From Diaporthe sp. PMI_573 (lineage: Eukaryota; Ascomycota; Sordariomycetes; Diaporthales; Diaporthaceae), in contig JAJTUP010000009.1 of NCBI GenBank assembly GCA_021399435.1, forward strand, positions 1,364,001-1,428,000: 64,000 nt of DNA. The letters run 5' to 3'. The notes below the pieces were generated by a model. It was not told where the DNA came from, did no database searches, and saw nothing but the letters and a program-made list of their open reading frames with translations. Made by a program: the position numbers and the translations under genes. Positions within the stretch are counted from its first letter, which is position 1, and each line of letters begins with the position of its first letter. Below are positions 1 to 10,131 of this stretch, in pieces.

Positions 1-2343
1 GTCCGCCGCAAACTCTTCCCATGTCCGCTGTTACCCGGCCATATCCTTGAAGCATACCCGTGCCGCAATGTCGCATCCGCAATACGGGCCCTTGCGGGGC
101 GCGGCATTAACCCTTCACTCAACAAAATCATCTCCGAAGAGGTATGTGAAGGCTGCCGAGGGACGACGTACTCGTTGGCCGATAGACGGCGAGTCGTGCG
201 CTAGTGATTTCCAAAGTGATGTGGAATGCACCATGGTTCGACCTTCGGCAACCGGACTGTGGACAGCCTGCGTTCGGGAGGCCCGGCCGTTGATGAGTGA
301 CGAGGGCAATGCCGGTATGGGCTGTACAGGATGAGGCACAATCAATTTTGCGAAACAATCACCACGCCAGATGCCACCGACGTAACTATTTCCTTGTGAA
401 TGGTAATAACGGCAAGATGGTAGTCACACCTTGGTGATCTAGACTACCACGCCGCAATGTTTTCTCTGGCGATCGCGGTTTGCAGATCAAGCTTCTGATG
501 AAGAAGGGTGGAAGGGTGAGCGGCGGCCTGTTAGCACGCCACCGCCAGGGTACATGCTGCAGGTACAACTCTCCATTCCTGAAAGGGACCGAGATAATTG
601 GGTCATGCAAAGCTTGGCGGTCTGACACCTTCTGGGGGCCCGGAAATTTGGGCACAGCTAGGCATCGGGCCAACTTACCGCAAAAAATTGCCTCAACTAG
701 TTGACTTTTTCCCGGTTTTAAGCTCGCGAGTCTGAGAACTTGCTGCTGTCAAATCCGGCCCCGAACTACATCCAACTGGAAAACCTAGCTCGCCCCTGAG
801 GGCTGAGCACAAGGCGTAGGATGGTGTGACGAGACCAGTCTTGTGCGAAGATGATCGACTGACAAGGCAATTGTGACAGCAGATGTTGTGCCTTTCCTTC
901 CCCCCCCCCCCCAAATCTGTGCTATGCGAGTATAGCGTAGTATGTGTGACAAGGACCATCAGCTAATGAGTGGGCCGTGAGCAGAGGGGGAAAAAAGCGG
1001 CGCGCAGAGACCCACAGGACACAGACATTGTCAGTTCTCCGCCATCAGAGAGACGGTGGCGCTACGACTTGCCACTGATACGCGACTGATGAGTGAGACG
1101 GGCGCCAGTGGGAAAGGCTGGGGAGCTGGGGAAGCTGGCAACTGGGAAGCAGTGCCTCATGATTGGCATGGGGTGACGAGGCGGGCTGCGACAAAGACGA
1201 GCCGATGAATTCCTCGGGCGCCGCGACGCACACAAGTCTCAGGAGGAATGACGATGGTTGGATGGTACGGGGCACGCCGTATACCAGCCGCGCCATCGCC
1301 CAAAAGGACTGTTCTCGGCACGTCTAAACCTTATATTGGGAGGCAAGCGCGGGCACACAGCCTCACAGCTCGGCCTGGAGTGTGTGTGGGTGTGCCAGAT
1401 CTGCCAATGTGCCACGCAGTCGAGACAGGAGAGAGGCGCAGCCATTAGCGATCTAGATGCCGCGTGCAAGCTTACTGTGTGGTGTGGACCGTGTGGTATA
1501 CGGGGTGGAATGGAGTGGACGAGAGGATGGCAAGCCTGCAAGCCTGGCAAGCCTGCTGCAAGCCCCGGGGGGCAATAGGTGTGCTGGTGTGTAATCCACC
1601 CCTGAGTCCGCGCTGGCCATCACGCAGCCAGGCTGATGAGGATCCTTGCCCCTCTTGACCAAGCTTGGCAAGGCCTTGAGCTGGGCGGCCCCTGGCATCC
1701 CTGTCAACCCCAGAGAACCGTGGGTGCCATCGCGCTGGGATCATCTCGCTCATTTTAAGCTAATGTGGGTCGAGGGCCTGGAGGAGGCCTGATTGGGCGG
1801 CCCCCTGCTGGAATGAGTCGCATTGTGCTGGTGGCCCGAACGATTCCCGCGCTCCATGAGGTTCCTCCTGCGCTTCCGCCTCGACCGGCTCATTTCCTGT
1901 CGTCGAGGCTTCCAGCCACCGCGTCTGGGCACAGAGCAAGACACGAGACTATTTGATCGACTGCCTCCGCCTGCTCTGCCTCGCCTTAAAACCTTTCCCT
2001 CTCCTACCTCCATCCGTACCATATCGTATCGGCCGACACTCGTTGTTACTGTCTTAATACTCTAATCCCGCTACTAATATCGCCTCGTAAGTCAACCACC
2101 CTTGCACAACGCGGTCGCCCGTCATTCCTCCTCGACTTGTTGCGCCGGCCGTGATTCAGTCTCGGCCCAAGACAAAACACTCGGGAGCACTTGGCGTCCC
2201 TATTTTTATTTGCGGCGTTCTGCAAACTTTACCTTGGAGCCGTCACATCCGACTAACATAACCACCTAGGTTTCTCGACGGTCTTTGCATCCATCAGCTT
2301 TCAATTCCACAAACAACAAGCTTCAATCTCCCCAACCTCCAAA
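1..2343. other. Gene-free upstream DNA
   Basis: No reading frame here has protein-like composition, and the open frames overlap in several phases. Visible structure: a run of 13 C at 900-912, a short imperfect direct repeat of the CAAGCCTG word at 1529-1564, and a pyrimidine-rich tract at about 1957-2028 that looks like the core promoter or start region of the wall-protein gene at 2344. Confidence 0.7.
2087..2269 (+). other. Candidate 5'UTR intron of the Kre9-like gene
   Basis: A GTAAGT donor at 2087 follows the pyrimidine-rich leader. A CTAAC branch site at about 2253 sits some 15 nt before a TAG acceptor ending at 2269. The 183-nt intron would lie in the leader, ending about 75 nt before the ATG at 2344. 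This rests only on splice consensus and spacing. Confidence 0.6.
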
Positions 2344-3064
2344 ATGAAGTTCACTGCTGGTTTCATCGCCGTCGTCACGGCCGCCGCCCCCGCCTGGGCC
2401 ATCCAGCTCACCAACAGCGCCTACGCTGTTGAGGCTGGTCAGCCCTTCACCCTGACCTGGACCGACTCTCAGGGTCCCGTCACAATCACCCTCAAGAACG
2501 GCCCGAGCACCAACCTCGGTGATGTTGAGGTCATCGGCTCCGGCGTGACCGGCAACTCCTTCACCTGGACACCGCCTTCGTCGCTGCCCAGCGACACCTA
2601 CGCCTTCGAGGTCGCCGATTCCAGCTCCGACTCGCCCAACTACAGCCCTCAGTTCACCTTCCAGGGCAACGGCGCCGCCACCACCGCCGCCTCCTCCAGC
2701 TCTGCTGCCTCCAGCGCCTCCGTCTCGACCACCCTGTCGTCGCGGACCATCACCTCGTCCGCCTCGTCTGCTTCGGCCACCGCGAGCTCAAACTCCAGCG
2801 CCACCATCACCAGCACCACCAGCGGCAACTCCACCACCACCTCTTCCTCGTCTTCCTCCACCCGCACTTCCACCCGTACCTCGGCCTCTTCTACCTCTGA
2901 GTCTACCTCCACTTCTACCCCTGGTAAGCTCCTACGCTCCAATTAACCCACGCTGTGCTTGATTACTAACGCGTCACTCAGTCAACACCAACGACAGCCA
3001 GAAGCTGGGCTCTCCCCTTGCTCTCATCCTGGGAACCATTGTCTCCCTGATGATCTTCAACTAG
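2344..3064 (+). CDS. GPI-anchored Ser/Thr-rich cell wall protein, Kre9/Knh1 N-terminal domain family
   Basis: Exons 2344-2923 and 2982-3064; the 58-nt intron has a GTAAGC donor, a CTAAC branch and a CAG acceptor. The product is 220 aa. Residues 1-19 form a signal peptide (MKFTAGFIAVVTAAAPAWA). Residues about 20-105 match the Ig-like Kre9/Knh1 N-terminal pattern (AYAVEAGQPFTLTW, then TFQG). A long Ser/Thr/Ala-rich stalk follows, probably O-mannosylated. The second exon supplies the hydrophobic C-terminus (GTIVSLMIFN) expected for GPI attachment, so the intron is needed for a proper anchor signal. In yeast, Kre9/Knh1 act in beta-1,6-glucan assembly; most filamentous-fungal relatives with this domain are uncharacterised wall proteins. 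The family call is firm, the exact role is not. Confidence 0.85.
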
Positions 3065-4431
3065 GAGACCAATGTCAACGTCAATGTCGTCAGATAGACC
3101 GAGCTGCTGAAAACCTTTTCTTTTCATTTCGGCAGTGGCACATAATAGGGCTGGACGGGGAGGGGCACATGTGGTTTTAATACGTCGTTCACGTTCTGCA
3201 TCATGACCTTTTGGAACGGCCTCTGGGCCGATGACGGTACGATACCGCGGTGAATTGACTAGGGATGAAATCAAAAACAAAAACTTAATACAACGGGTAT
3301 TTTACCCACATCACAAACATCTTGTTCGCCTACCGCGCAATTGGCCCTCGTGATTGACATCTGCGTAAATGAATTCTCCTCATGATCCAGTACTACATGC
3401 CCGGCCACCGTCACCTGTGGTGACACACAAGCTACGGCATGCGGCTTGCAGTTTGCAGCTGCACAGCTGCAGCCTCCCGTCCCCTTTTGTGTTTCGAGGC
3501 CGCCAAATCTACAACGGGCGCGGCCCGGCCAGCTGCAGGCGCACCTCACAATGCAGTAGTTTGGACGTTGGTCGTTTCGGTTTTCCGTCTGATATTTACA
3601 ACAGGCCCGGCTGGCAGGCCCACGGGCCGTCAGATCAGGCCCTGTTTGAGGGAAGACAAGAAACAAAAAAGAGGGCCGCGAGGGGGTTCGGCAACACATT
3701 GCGCTGCTGTGGGTTTGAGTTTGTGGGTCCACAGCATCTGCCGTGGTTTGTTTGATTGATTGATTAGATGGAGAACCGATGAACCGTGGGTATTGAACCC
3801 TCTCCTCCACCCCTTCGAGCCCCTCGTGGATGGTCCGCCAGTCTGTTTGAGCGGTGATCGGAAGGTCGCCGTTGATCTGCTGCCCTGTGATTATGATCGG
3901 CCGCGTGTACTTGCTGCTTGCGCGTCTGCAGGCAGGGCTTTGCTTTTTCCCTCGGCATGTTGCGAAGACTCCAGATCTCGGCAGGAGCCGTGCCCGTTGT
4001 TCGCTGTCGGAGACTCCGGTGTGGGAGGCGTGCGATGTCGGTCGAGAGTAGTGCGTATAATACAAGACTGGCACGGATAAATGAGGCAGGCTTCATGCTC
4101 ACAGTGCTTTTGGGAGTATTTATAGGGCTGCGAAGTATTTCTCCTTTGTTTATGTATTTTCCAACGCCATTTGCCTCAAGTTGCCTTGCCGTCTGAATGT
4201 GATAGTCTATGTGTCTGCCTTTACTGTACAACTGACATTGCTCTTCCGACCAGCTATTGCAGAGCCCTCAAGTAGGCCTTGCGTACTCACTCAGACGCGT
4301 TCTCACATATTGTTTTATGCCAATGGTTGACGATGTCAAGTCTATACCTCGGTCCACCCATGGGCTGCTGCGGCTCCCATGCCTGTCAACCACACTCACA
4401 TATTCCCGAGCCAGATCGTGTTCATGATACC
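3065..4431. other. Region between the Kre9-like gene and PTC7
   Basis: It holds the 3' flank of the wall-protein gene and then the 3' flank of PTC7, which is on the opposite strand. No conserved gene is recognised. The segment at 3764-4231 on the minus strand has some coding character and is listed separately at low confidence. Confidence 0.5.
3764..4231 (-). CDS. Possible small orphan or secreted protein, structure unresolved
   Basis: I do not recognise this. A minus-strand frame from 4231 contains an internal Met at about 4096 (MKPASFIRASLVLYALLSTD) that resembles a signal sequence, continuing to about 3920. From about 3915 down to 3790 a different minus-strand frame becomes the protein-like one (for example PIIITGQQINGDLPITAQ), with C/G-rich third positions. 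Joining the two needs a one-base shift or an unseen intron; I found no clean GT-AG pair. It may be a real small gene, a decayed gene or chance. Confidence 0.2.
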   Translation of the reverse strand: MYSKGRHIDYHIQTARQLEANGVGKYINKGEILRSPINTPKSTVSMKPASFIRASLVLYALLSTDIARLPHRSLRQRTTGTAPAEIWSLRNMPREKAKPCLQTRKQQVHAADHNHRAADQRRPSDHRSNRLADHPRGARRGGGEGSIPTVHRFSI

Positions 4432-5661
4432 TTATAGCTTGGCCTTGACTGGGGCGTCGTCGGGCGTCGTCTCCGAAACCACGACGGCCACAACGCAGAT
4501 ATCATCTACCTTGCCACCCCTCCAAGTCTCCATGGGGTAATACTTCTTGACCTCCTTCGCAAAGGGCCCATCAAGCTTGGTGTTGACGCTCGCCGCCTTG
4601 GCAGCCCCGGTGATCGACGTCGCTATCAGGCTCTGGAGGCTCACTGCCTTGCCGTCCCCGTCCCCGCTCGACGGGGTGCTCGTGTAGGCCGACAGGTCCG
4701 GCCTGACCCGGATCCCGCCGGCGTCGCTGTGGACCCACGCGCCGCTGCCCTCCATGGCCGCGCTCACGATGCGCAGTATATCCTGGTTGAACAGGTTGTC
4801 CCACACGCCGTCGGTCGCGAAGACGAGCACGTCGCCGTGGCGGAGGCTGTGCCGCGAGACCTCAGCGTCGCCTGGCATGTCCGCGAGCTGCGACCCGCCG
4901 AAGGCCGACATCCGCCGCAGGATCCACGGGGGTATTATGGACAGTTGGAAGGGCGTGTTGAACGCGTGTGTCTGTGGCTCCGAGGACCCATGCACGGCGT
5001 TCAGCCGTAGATGTATATACCCGCTGTCTCCCAGGTTCGCGACCTCGAGGGTTCCGCTGGGCTCGAGGAGCCCGACGATGGCAGTCGACCCGCCGGCTGA
5101 GACCGCAGGGTCGGCGCAGATGGCCTCGTAGCCTGTCTGCATTAGAGAGCGGGCTGAAAGGGCTTGTGATTTGGGGTCGCCATTCGAATTGTGAGAGTAT
5201 GCCGCCTCTGCCATGTAGTCGCAGAACCCGTGGGAAAAGTCTGCCGGGTCAACACCCGAGTCCATCCACCCGCCAACCCCATCTGCCACGCCCAGGGCGA
5301 CGCCGCCAGTGCCGTTCAAGCGCGTGACGAAGAAGGCATCCTGGCCACTGTCGGGGCGGGTGCGCTTGGTGTGTTTTCGTGGAGGCTGGACCCGGTTGTA
5401 GGGGCTGAAGTGGAAGACGTGGGTCGAGGGATCGTACGGTCGATCTTTCGCGATGTAGGATGCGGCGACGTTGTACGTGAACTGCTTCGGCGGTTGCTGC
5501 GAGCCCAGCGCCGGTGTCGTGGAGAGCTTCCTGTACTGTGATGGCATTCGAGACGGTGGCCTAATGTGATTTGATGGCCGAGGCGCCCCTGGGGAGCGAA
5601 CAATTGCTGCGAACAGGCTGGTATTAAGCACGTCTGTAGGGCAATATTGGGAGGGTCGCAT
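4432..5661 (-). CDS. PTC7: Mitochondrial PP2C-type protein phosphatase, Ptc7 family
   Basis: A single exon of 409 aa. The PPM/PP2C metal-binding motifs are present in order: GVADGVGGW, then the Ser/Gly-rich core SAGGSTA, NLGDSGY, FATDGVWDN, and the C-terminal DDICVVAVVV. The short VDPADFS stretch after the first motif is typical of Ptc7/Azr1 proteins. The N-terminus is basic, rich in Ser/Pro and lacks acids, which fits a mitochondrial presequence; a second Met at residue 39 is an alternative start. In yeast, Ptc7 is a mitochondrial phosphatase that promotes coenzyme Q synthesis by dephosphorylating Coq7. The gene is divergent from SDHB, whose complex II reduces ubiquinone. Family call strong; function by homology. 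Confidence 0.9.
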   Translation of the reverse strand: MRPSQYCPTDVLNTSLFAAIVRSPGAPRPSNHIRPPSRMPSQYRKLSTTPALGSQQPPKQFTYNVAASYIAKDRPYDPSTHVFHFSPYNRVQPPRKHTKRTRPDSGQDAFFVTRLNGTGGVALGVADGVGGWMDSGVDPADFSHGFCDYMAEAAYSHNSNGDPKSQALSARSLMQTGYEAICADPAVSAGGSTAIVGLLEPSGTLEVANLGDSGYIHLRLNAVHGSSEPQTHAFNTPFQLSIIPPWILRRMSAFGGSQLADMPGDAEVSRHSLRHGDVLVFATDGVWDNLFNQDILRIVSAAMEGSGAWVHSDAGGIRVRPDLSAYTSTPSSGDGDGKAVSLQSLIATSITGAAKAASVNTKLDGPFAKEVKKYYPMETWRGGKVDDICVVAVVVSETTPDDAPVKAKL

Positions 5662-6920
5662 ACAGGGCGCTTACACTGCAGGTGTGGTCGAATTGACTGC
5701 GCGAACCTGGTCGTACAGCTGGGTGTTGCCATTGCGCCTTGGCGGCTGGCACGAGACTGGACGACACTGGCAAGGGGAGGCACTCTCGATTGCGCAAAGC
5801 CCGGTGGGGCCTGCTTTACTGCTCAGATCGTGTTGACAGACCGCTCGACAGACAACATCATCGACAGGGAGTCCTTCGAGGATGCCGGGGTGGGCGGCAG
5901 GCAGGCTGGCGGACAGACAGACAGACAGACAGAGAAGGATGGGGACGGGCGAGCGAGCGAGCCGACTGCAATTGTCGCAGCCGCTTGGTTGTCCGTCACG
6001 GAAATCGTCAATCCAAGAGTCTCCCCCCCGACAGCCAGCACAATGGTCGGGGATAGAGGAGCTCCATAATTAGCACCTGGGCATTATGTCATTAGACCCA
6101 GCAGCGAGCGACTTCAATGCGCAGCAATCGCTTACGCCGCCGTTATCCAGCCAATTGGCGCTGAACCGATTTGACCCGGCGAGGCCCGTTTTTTCTGAGT
6201 CGAAGCAGATGTGCTGTGTTGTGTTGTTTTGCATGCATGTTGTGGAACAGCCACCTGCTGTTTGCATCCCTGATTGATATTCAGCGAGCTTGGTTGCGTC
6301 GTTGGTAAGACAAGGTTCAGAAGACCAGAACGGGGTGAATTACTCAAGAAATCCCTCATGCACGTATCTCATCAGAAGATATCTTTGGGGAAGTCTTCAG
6401 GATAGTCCCGCATTGGGGTAACACCTATATACTACAGGGTAACCTCCCCAGATTTACCTCGTACAATTCTTAGGACTCCCTCCTGTGGGCTGTTGGTACT
6501 TGGATCATCTTTTGCATCGCCCATTGATCAATACCCCAGCCTGCCCAGGTACGGTAGGTATGAATACCGAGGGACTTCGAATCCGTTGCAGGCGAAACTG
6601 TTCCGGGCACGTGACAAAATCCCGGGAACGTTACAAACGAGCAGCTTCTGATTGGCTGTCGGTAACTCGGTTACTCGTTCATTCCTCTGTAGTCCATGCG
6701 TGCTTCCATGACCTCGACGACTTTGGACCATCGCCACAGTTCGACGCCCAGAGTGCCGAACCGAGTAGGAAGCCTTAATCTTGTTGTTTCAGGCCGTGGT
6801 TAATGGTTTTCGAGACAATCACACCCCACCATCAACTTAAACAGCCTTAATTCCTCCCGGACTGAACAACGCCACGACGCTCACGGTCACGATCGCGATC
6901 CCTTGACCCGTCCACACAAG
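5662..6920. promoter_or_regulatory. Divergent PTC7/SDHB intergenic promoter
   Basis: A 1.26 kb gene-free region between two head-to-head genes. It contains a (GACA)5 microsatellite at 5912-5932, a CACGTGAC E-box at 6608-6615 (its complement GTCACGTG fits the yeast Cbf1 site RTCACRTG) and an ATTGG (inverted CCAAT) at 6651-6655. CCAAT-binding HAP complexes regulate respiratory genes in fungi. The motifs are seen; their use is inferred. Confidence 0.5.
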
Positions 6921-7916
6921 ATGGCTGCTCTCCGCTCCACCTCCACCCGACTTTTGGGTGCTGCCGCAAGGCCAATGCTCCGGCCAGCGACGACCTTGCT
7001 TGCTTCGCGATCCATGGCAAGCGTCTCGGAACCCAAGGCCAAAGTGGAAGAGTCCAACGCACACGCCTCGCCCGCCTCTGAGGAGACGCGCCTGAAGAGC
7101 TTCCAAATCTACCGGTGGAACCCGGACCAGCCCACAGAGAAGCCTCGGATGCAGACCTACACGCTGGACCTGAACAAGACCGGACCCATGGTTCTCGACG
7201 CATTGGTGCGGATTAAGAACGAGCTGGACCCAACTTTGACTTTCCGCAGGAGTTGCAGAGAGGGTATCTGTGGTAGCTGCGCGATGAACATCAACGGCAT
7301 GAACACCTTGGCTTGCCTGTGTAAGTAAAACCTCGGGAGCTGTCTCCAGCCAAGAGCTCTTGGGTCAAACGGAAGCTAATCGTCTTTATTAGGCCGAATC
7401 CCTACCGACTCAAACAAGGAGATGAAGATTTACCCCCTGCCACATACCTACGTCGTCAAGGACCTGGTCCCTGACTTGACGCACTTCTACAAGCAATACA
7501 AGTCTATCAAGCCATACCTGCAGAGGGATACACCAGCACCAGATGTAAGATCAGACCTCTCGCAGCCTGTTGTAAACCTACTGACAACCTCGCAGGGCAA
7601 GGAATACCGCCAGAGCAAGGAGGACCGGAGGAAGCTTGACGGTCTCTACGAGTGCATTCTCTGCGCCTGCTGCTCGACATCGTGCCCGTCTTACTGGTGG
7701 AACGCGGAGGAGTACCTCGGCCCCGCCATCCTGCTCCAGTCTTACCGTTGGTTGATCGATTCTCGAGACGAGAGGAAGGCCGAGAGGAAGGATGCTCTGG
7801 ACAACTCGATGAGCCTGTACCGTTGCCACACCATTCTCAACTGCACACGGACTTGCCCCAAGGGTCTGAACCCTGGCCTGGCCATTGCGGAGATCAAGAA
7901 GGAGATGGCTGTATAA
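6921..7916 (+). CDS. SDH2: Succinate dehydrogenase iron-sulfur subunit (complex II, SDHB)
   Basis: Exons 6921-7320, 7393-7544 and 7596-7916; introns of 72 and 51 nt. The product is 290 aa. It carries electrons from the flavoprotein to ubiquinone in the TCA cycle and respiratory chain. The N-terminus ([20 protein letters not shown]) is a mitochondrial presequence. The [2Fe-2S] ferredoxin domain shows [10 protein letters not shown] plus a later Cys at LACLC. The C-terminal domain shows [13 protein letters not shown] ([4Fe-4S]) and CTRTCPKG ([3Fe-4S]). The quinone-site and SDHI-fungicide residues P215, N220 and H262 are all in the sensitive wild-type state. The second intron is a multiple of three and has no stop, so retention would add 17 residues before GKEYRQ; family conservation supports removing it. 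Confidence 0.97.
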
Positions 7917-8534
7917 GAGAAGAGAGGAGAAAAACACACCCTTGAAGAGGGTTTCTTGTTTCGTTCGTCAATTGGAGGCAGCGATGCGTGAGGATGGGAC
8001 TGTACATTGGGATTATTCGTATGCCTTCGCGCATGGAATCGGAGTTTACGCTGTGATAGTATCTACGAATCAAATTTCAGACTTCAGCCGGCCTGTTCCT
8101 GCAGCGTGCGATGTTAGTTACGACTAGTGCGTGACATCAACTTTGTCTCGTTCTTGCCGGATTCTCGCAGAAGGAGGAGGGATTGAGGATGGCAACAACA
8201 GGGGAAGGAGGACCTGCCAGACGTGAACCAACGAACGGACGGGCTTTTGCAGGATTGGTCCTGCCGCTCTGGGGGGGGGGGGACGTTCGCTGTCCAGAGA
8301 CTTTAGGTAGTGGTTTCCTCAGAGTGGTGTGTGTGTCCTCCCCAAGAGCGACTCCCTTAATCCCTCTTCCGTCAGAGCTGACGGAGACGCAGACACCTCC
8401 ACTTTACAACTCACTCAGCTCTTCATTGTTTACTGCTCTCGTTTGCCCATCTTGCTCGTCCACACAATCAACTTCATATCTTGCAGTTTACCCTCATTCT
8501 CGCCAGGACTAATACACTTGCACGAACCTTCATC
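7917..8534. other. SDHB 3' flank and leader of the next gene
   Basis: No gene is seen. A run of 12 G lies at 8271-8282. The segment from about 8380 to 8534 is rich in C and T and looks like the 5' leader of the secreted-protein gene at 8535. Confidence 0.6.
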
Positions 8535-9575
8535 ATGGCGACCCAGTCCTTGTTGCTGTCATGCTTTCTCATGGGATTGGGCGTCGCCCAACATCCAGTC
8601 TCAGAGGGAATTCAGACACAAAACGTCCCCTCTTCGACCGTCGGTTCTTCGGCCTCTGGCGCTGTAGGTTCCGCAACCAGCACCGAACCCCCTTATCTTC
8701 AGGACGATAATCAGTGCGACCTCTACGAGATTGTTAAGATTGAAGATTCTGCCAAAATCTTTTGCTTCTGTGGCCTCGTTTTCCCGGACTGGCTAGGGCC
8801 CAATCTCCCGGCAAATTGTGCGGCAGTGCCAGGACTGGAGGACTTCGCCGACTACCTCGAAGAGCAATGCCCCGATGATCCCAAGGTTGTGCCTTACCTT
8901 TACGCATCGGTCCAGCACGAAGTCCTTGCCTGCGCCCACTGCCCACAGGTTCAAGAATGCCAGAATATCTCCCAGGTCCTCAATCGGCATGGTGTGCCGT
9001 TTTGGGATGACAGCACGGCCAACAATGAGTCCTGTCCCTTCTTTCCAGATGATCCCACAGATGACCAAGGCAAGGGCCTTCACTTTCGTCGCGACGCAAC
9101 CGCCTCCATATTCAGGTCGACATCTGGAGACAGTCTGGAGCGGTCAGATGCGGACGAGCCATACCATCCCATCCTGAAGTCAGTCTATGAGGACTGCGAT
9201 GCTTTGGAGGACCCTGAGCTTCGCCTAGATTGCGTCATCAAGGAGATCCAGCGCGCCTTGTGCGAACAAGAACCTTGGATTCCGGCTTGTGAGGATCTGG
9301 AGTCAGATAGAACCGATGGGCTCCCGTCCAAGCCTGCCGCTTCCGACAATGAGTTGTCCGATGAGATTTTTGATACGGACGGCGGGGTTCAGGTCGCTGA
9401 CGACGACGACTCCCTCAGCCAACGCCAGGTGACCGCGGCGCCTGAACCAACAGAGACTGCTTCCTTGGACGACTGGGATGTTGCGTCCCGCATGCACGAA
9501 TTCATAATTCATCCAGGAGTGCCAGCATTCTACCGGCTACAATTGGGCACGAAGCGTTTTGACAAAGATAGATGA
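8535..9575 (+). CDS. Secreted Cys-containing protein of unknown function
   Basis: A single exon of 346 aa. I do not recognise the family. The ATG at 8535 sits in a good context (CATCATGG) and starts a signal peptide (MATQSLLLSCFLMGLGVAQ). A Ser/Thr/Gly linker follows, then a Cys-containing region at about residues 50-170 (motifs CFCGLVFPDW, CPDDP, CAHCPQVQECQNIS, CPFFPDDP). An acidic second half carries three more Cys at about residues 215-260. There is no transmembrane segment or GPI tail at the C-terminus. About 17 cysteines and potential N-glycosylation sites suggest a disulfide-bonded extracellular protein. It may be lineage-specific; an effector role cannot be inferred from sequence alone. 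Confidence 0.75.
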   Translation: MATQSLLLSCFLMGLGVAQHPVSEGIQTQNVPSSTVGSSASGAVGSATSTEPPYLQDDNQCDLYEIVKIEDSAKIFCFCGLVFPDWLGPNLPANCAAVPGLEDFADYLEEQCPDDPKVVPYLYASVQHEVLACAHCPQVQECQNISQVLNRHGVPFWDDSTANNESCPFFPDDPTDDQGKGLHFRRDATASIFRSTSGDSLERSDADEPYHPILKSVYEDCDALEDPELRLDCVIKEIQRALCEQEPWIPACEDLESDRTDGLPSKPAASDNELSDEIFDTDGGVQVADDDDSLSQRQVTAAPEPTETASLDDWDVASRMHEFIIHPGVPAFYRLQLGTKRFDKDR

Positions 9576-10131
9576 GATATGCTCCAGCAACCCAGCAGAC
9601 GAGTTTTGCGAGGTTCCTCGAGCGATCTTGATCCATTAACGCAACATGCCCGTCCACGCCGACACCGCCGATCTCAGCTACTGATTTCCTTGATGTCGTA
9701 ATTGAAGAGTGACGACTTGTCCTGGAGCGATTGTGGCATGCAGTTCAGGAACCCCAATGCCCAGTCAATGGTCTGGATATACCACGTCTCAGGAGAAGGG
9801 CAATGGGATGAGGGCGACAGAGACGCACTGAGCTAGGGAGAGCCTTACCCATAGAATTACCTAGAAATCATTAATGCAGTAGTCTCCTAAAAGCTTTCCG
9901 CGTCTTGCCCAGTAATTCCTGTGCGTTGCAAAATGCTTATCAAATTGGGAAGGATTCTCGCTGAAGAACATTTTGCTCCGTCTGCTTTCAATCTATATGC
10001 TTTCTTGGTGGCAATAAGACTCCTCAGAAGGATGATACAGGCAGGACACTGCGAGAGTATGTTTTCAATGATGACATTCTTGCTTGTCCCGTTATTCACC
10101 TCTGTTTTCCCCTTACGCCAAGGTCTAGCCT
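9576..10131. other. Tail-to-tail intergenic region
   Basis: This 556-bp stretch contains the 3' flanks of the secreted-protein gene (+) and ADE2 (-). I see no gene or repeat in it. Confidence 0.7.

Noticed and set aside
3271..4074. A single 267-codon minus-strand gene
   Set aside because: Only the part near 3790-3915 is protein-like; the rest is low quality, so it is reported instead as an unresolved small candidate.
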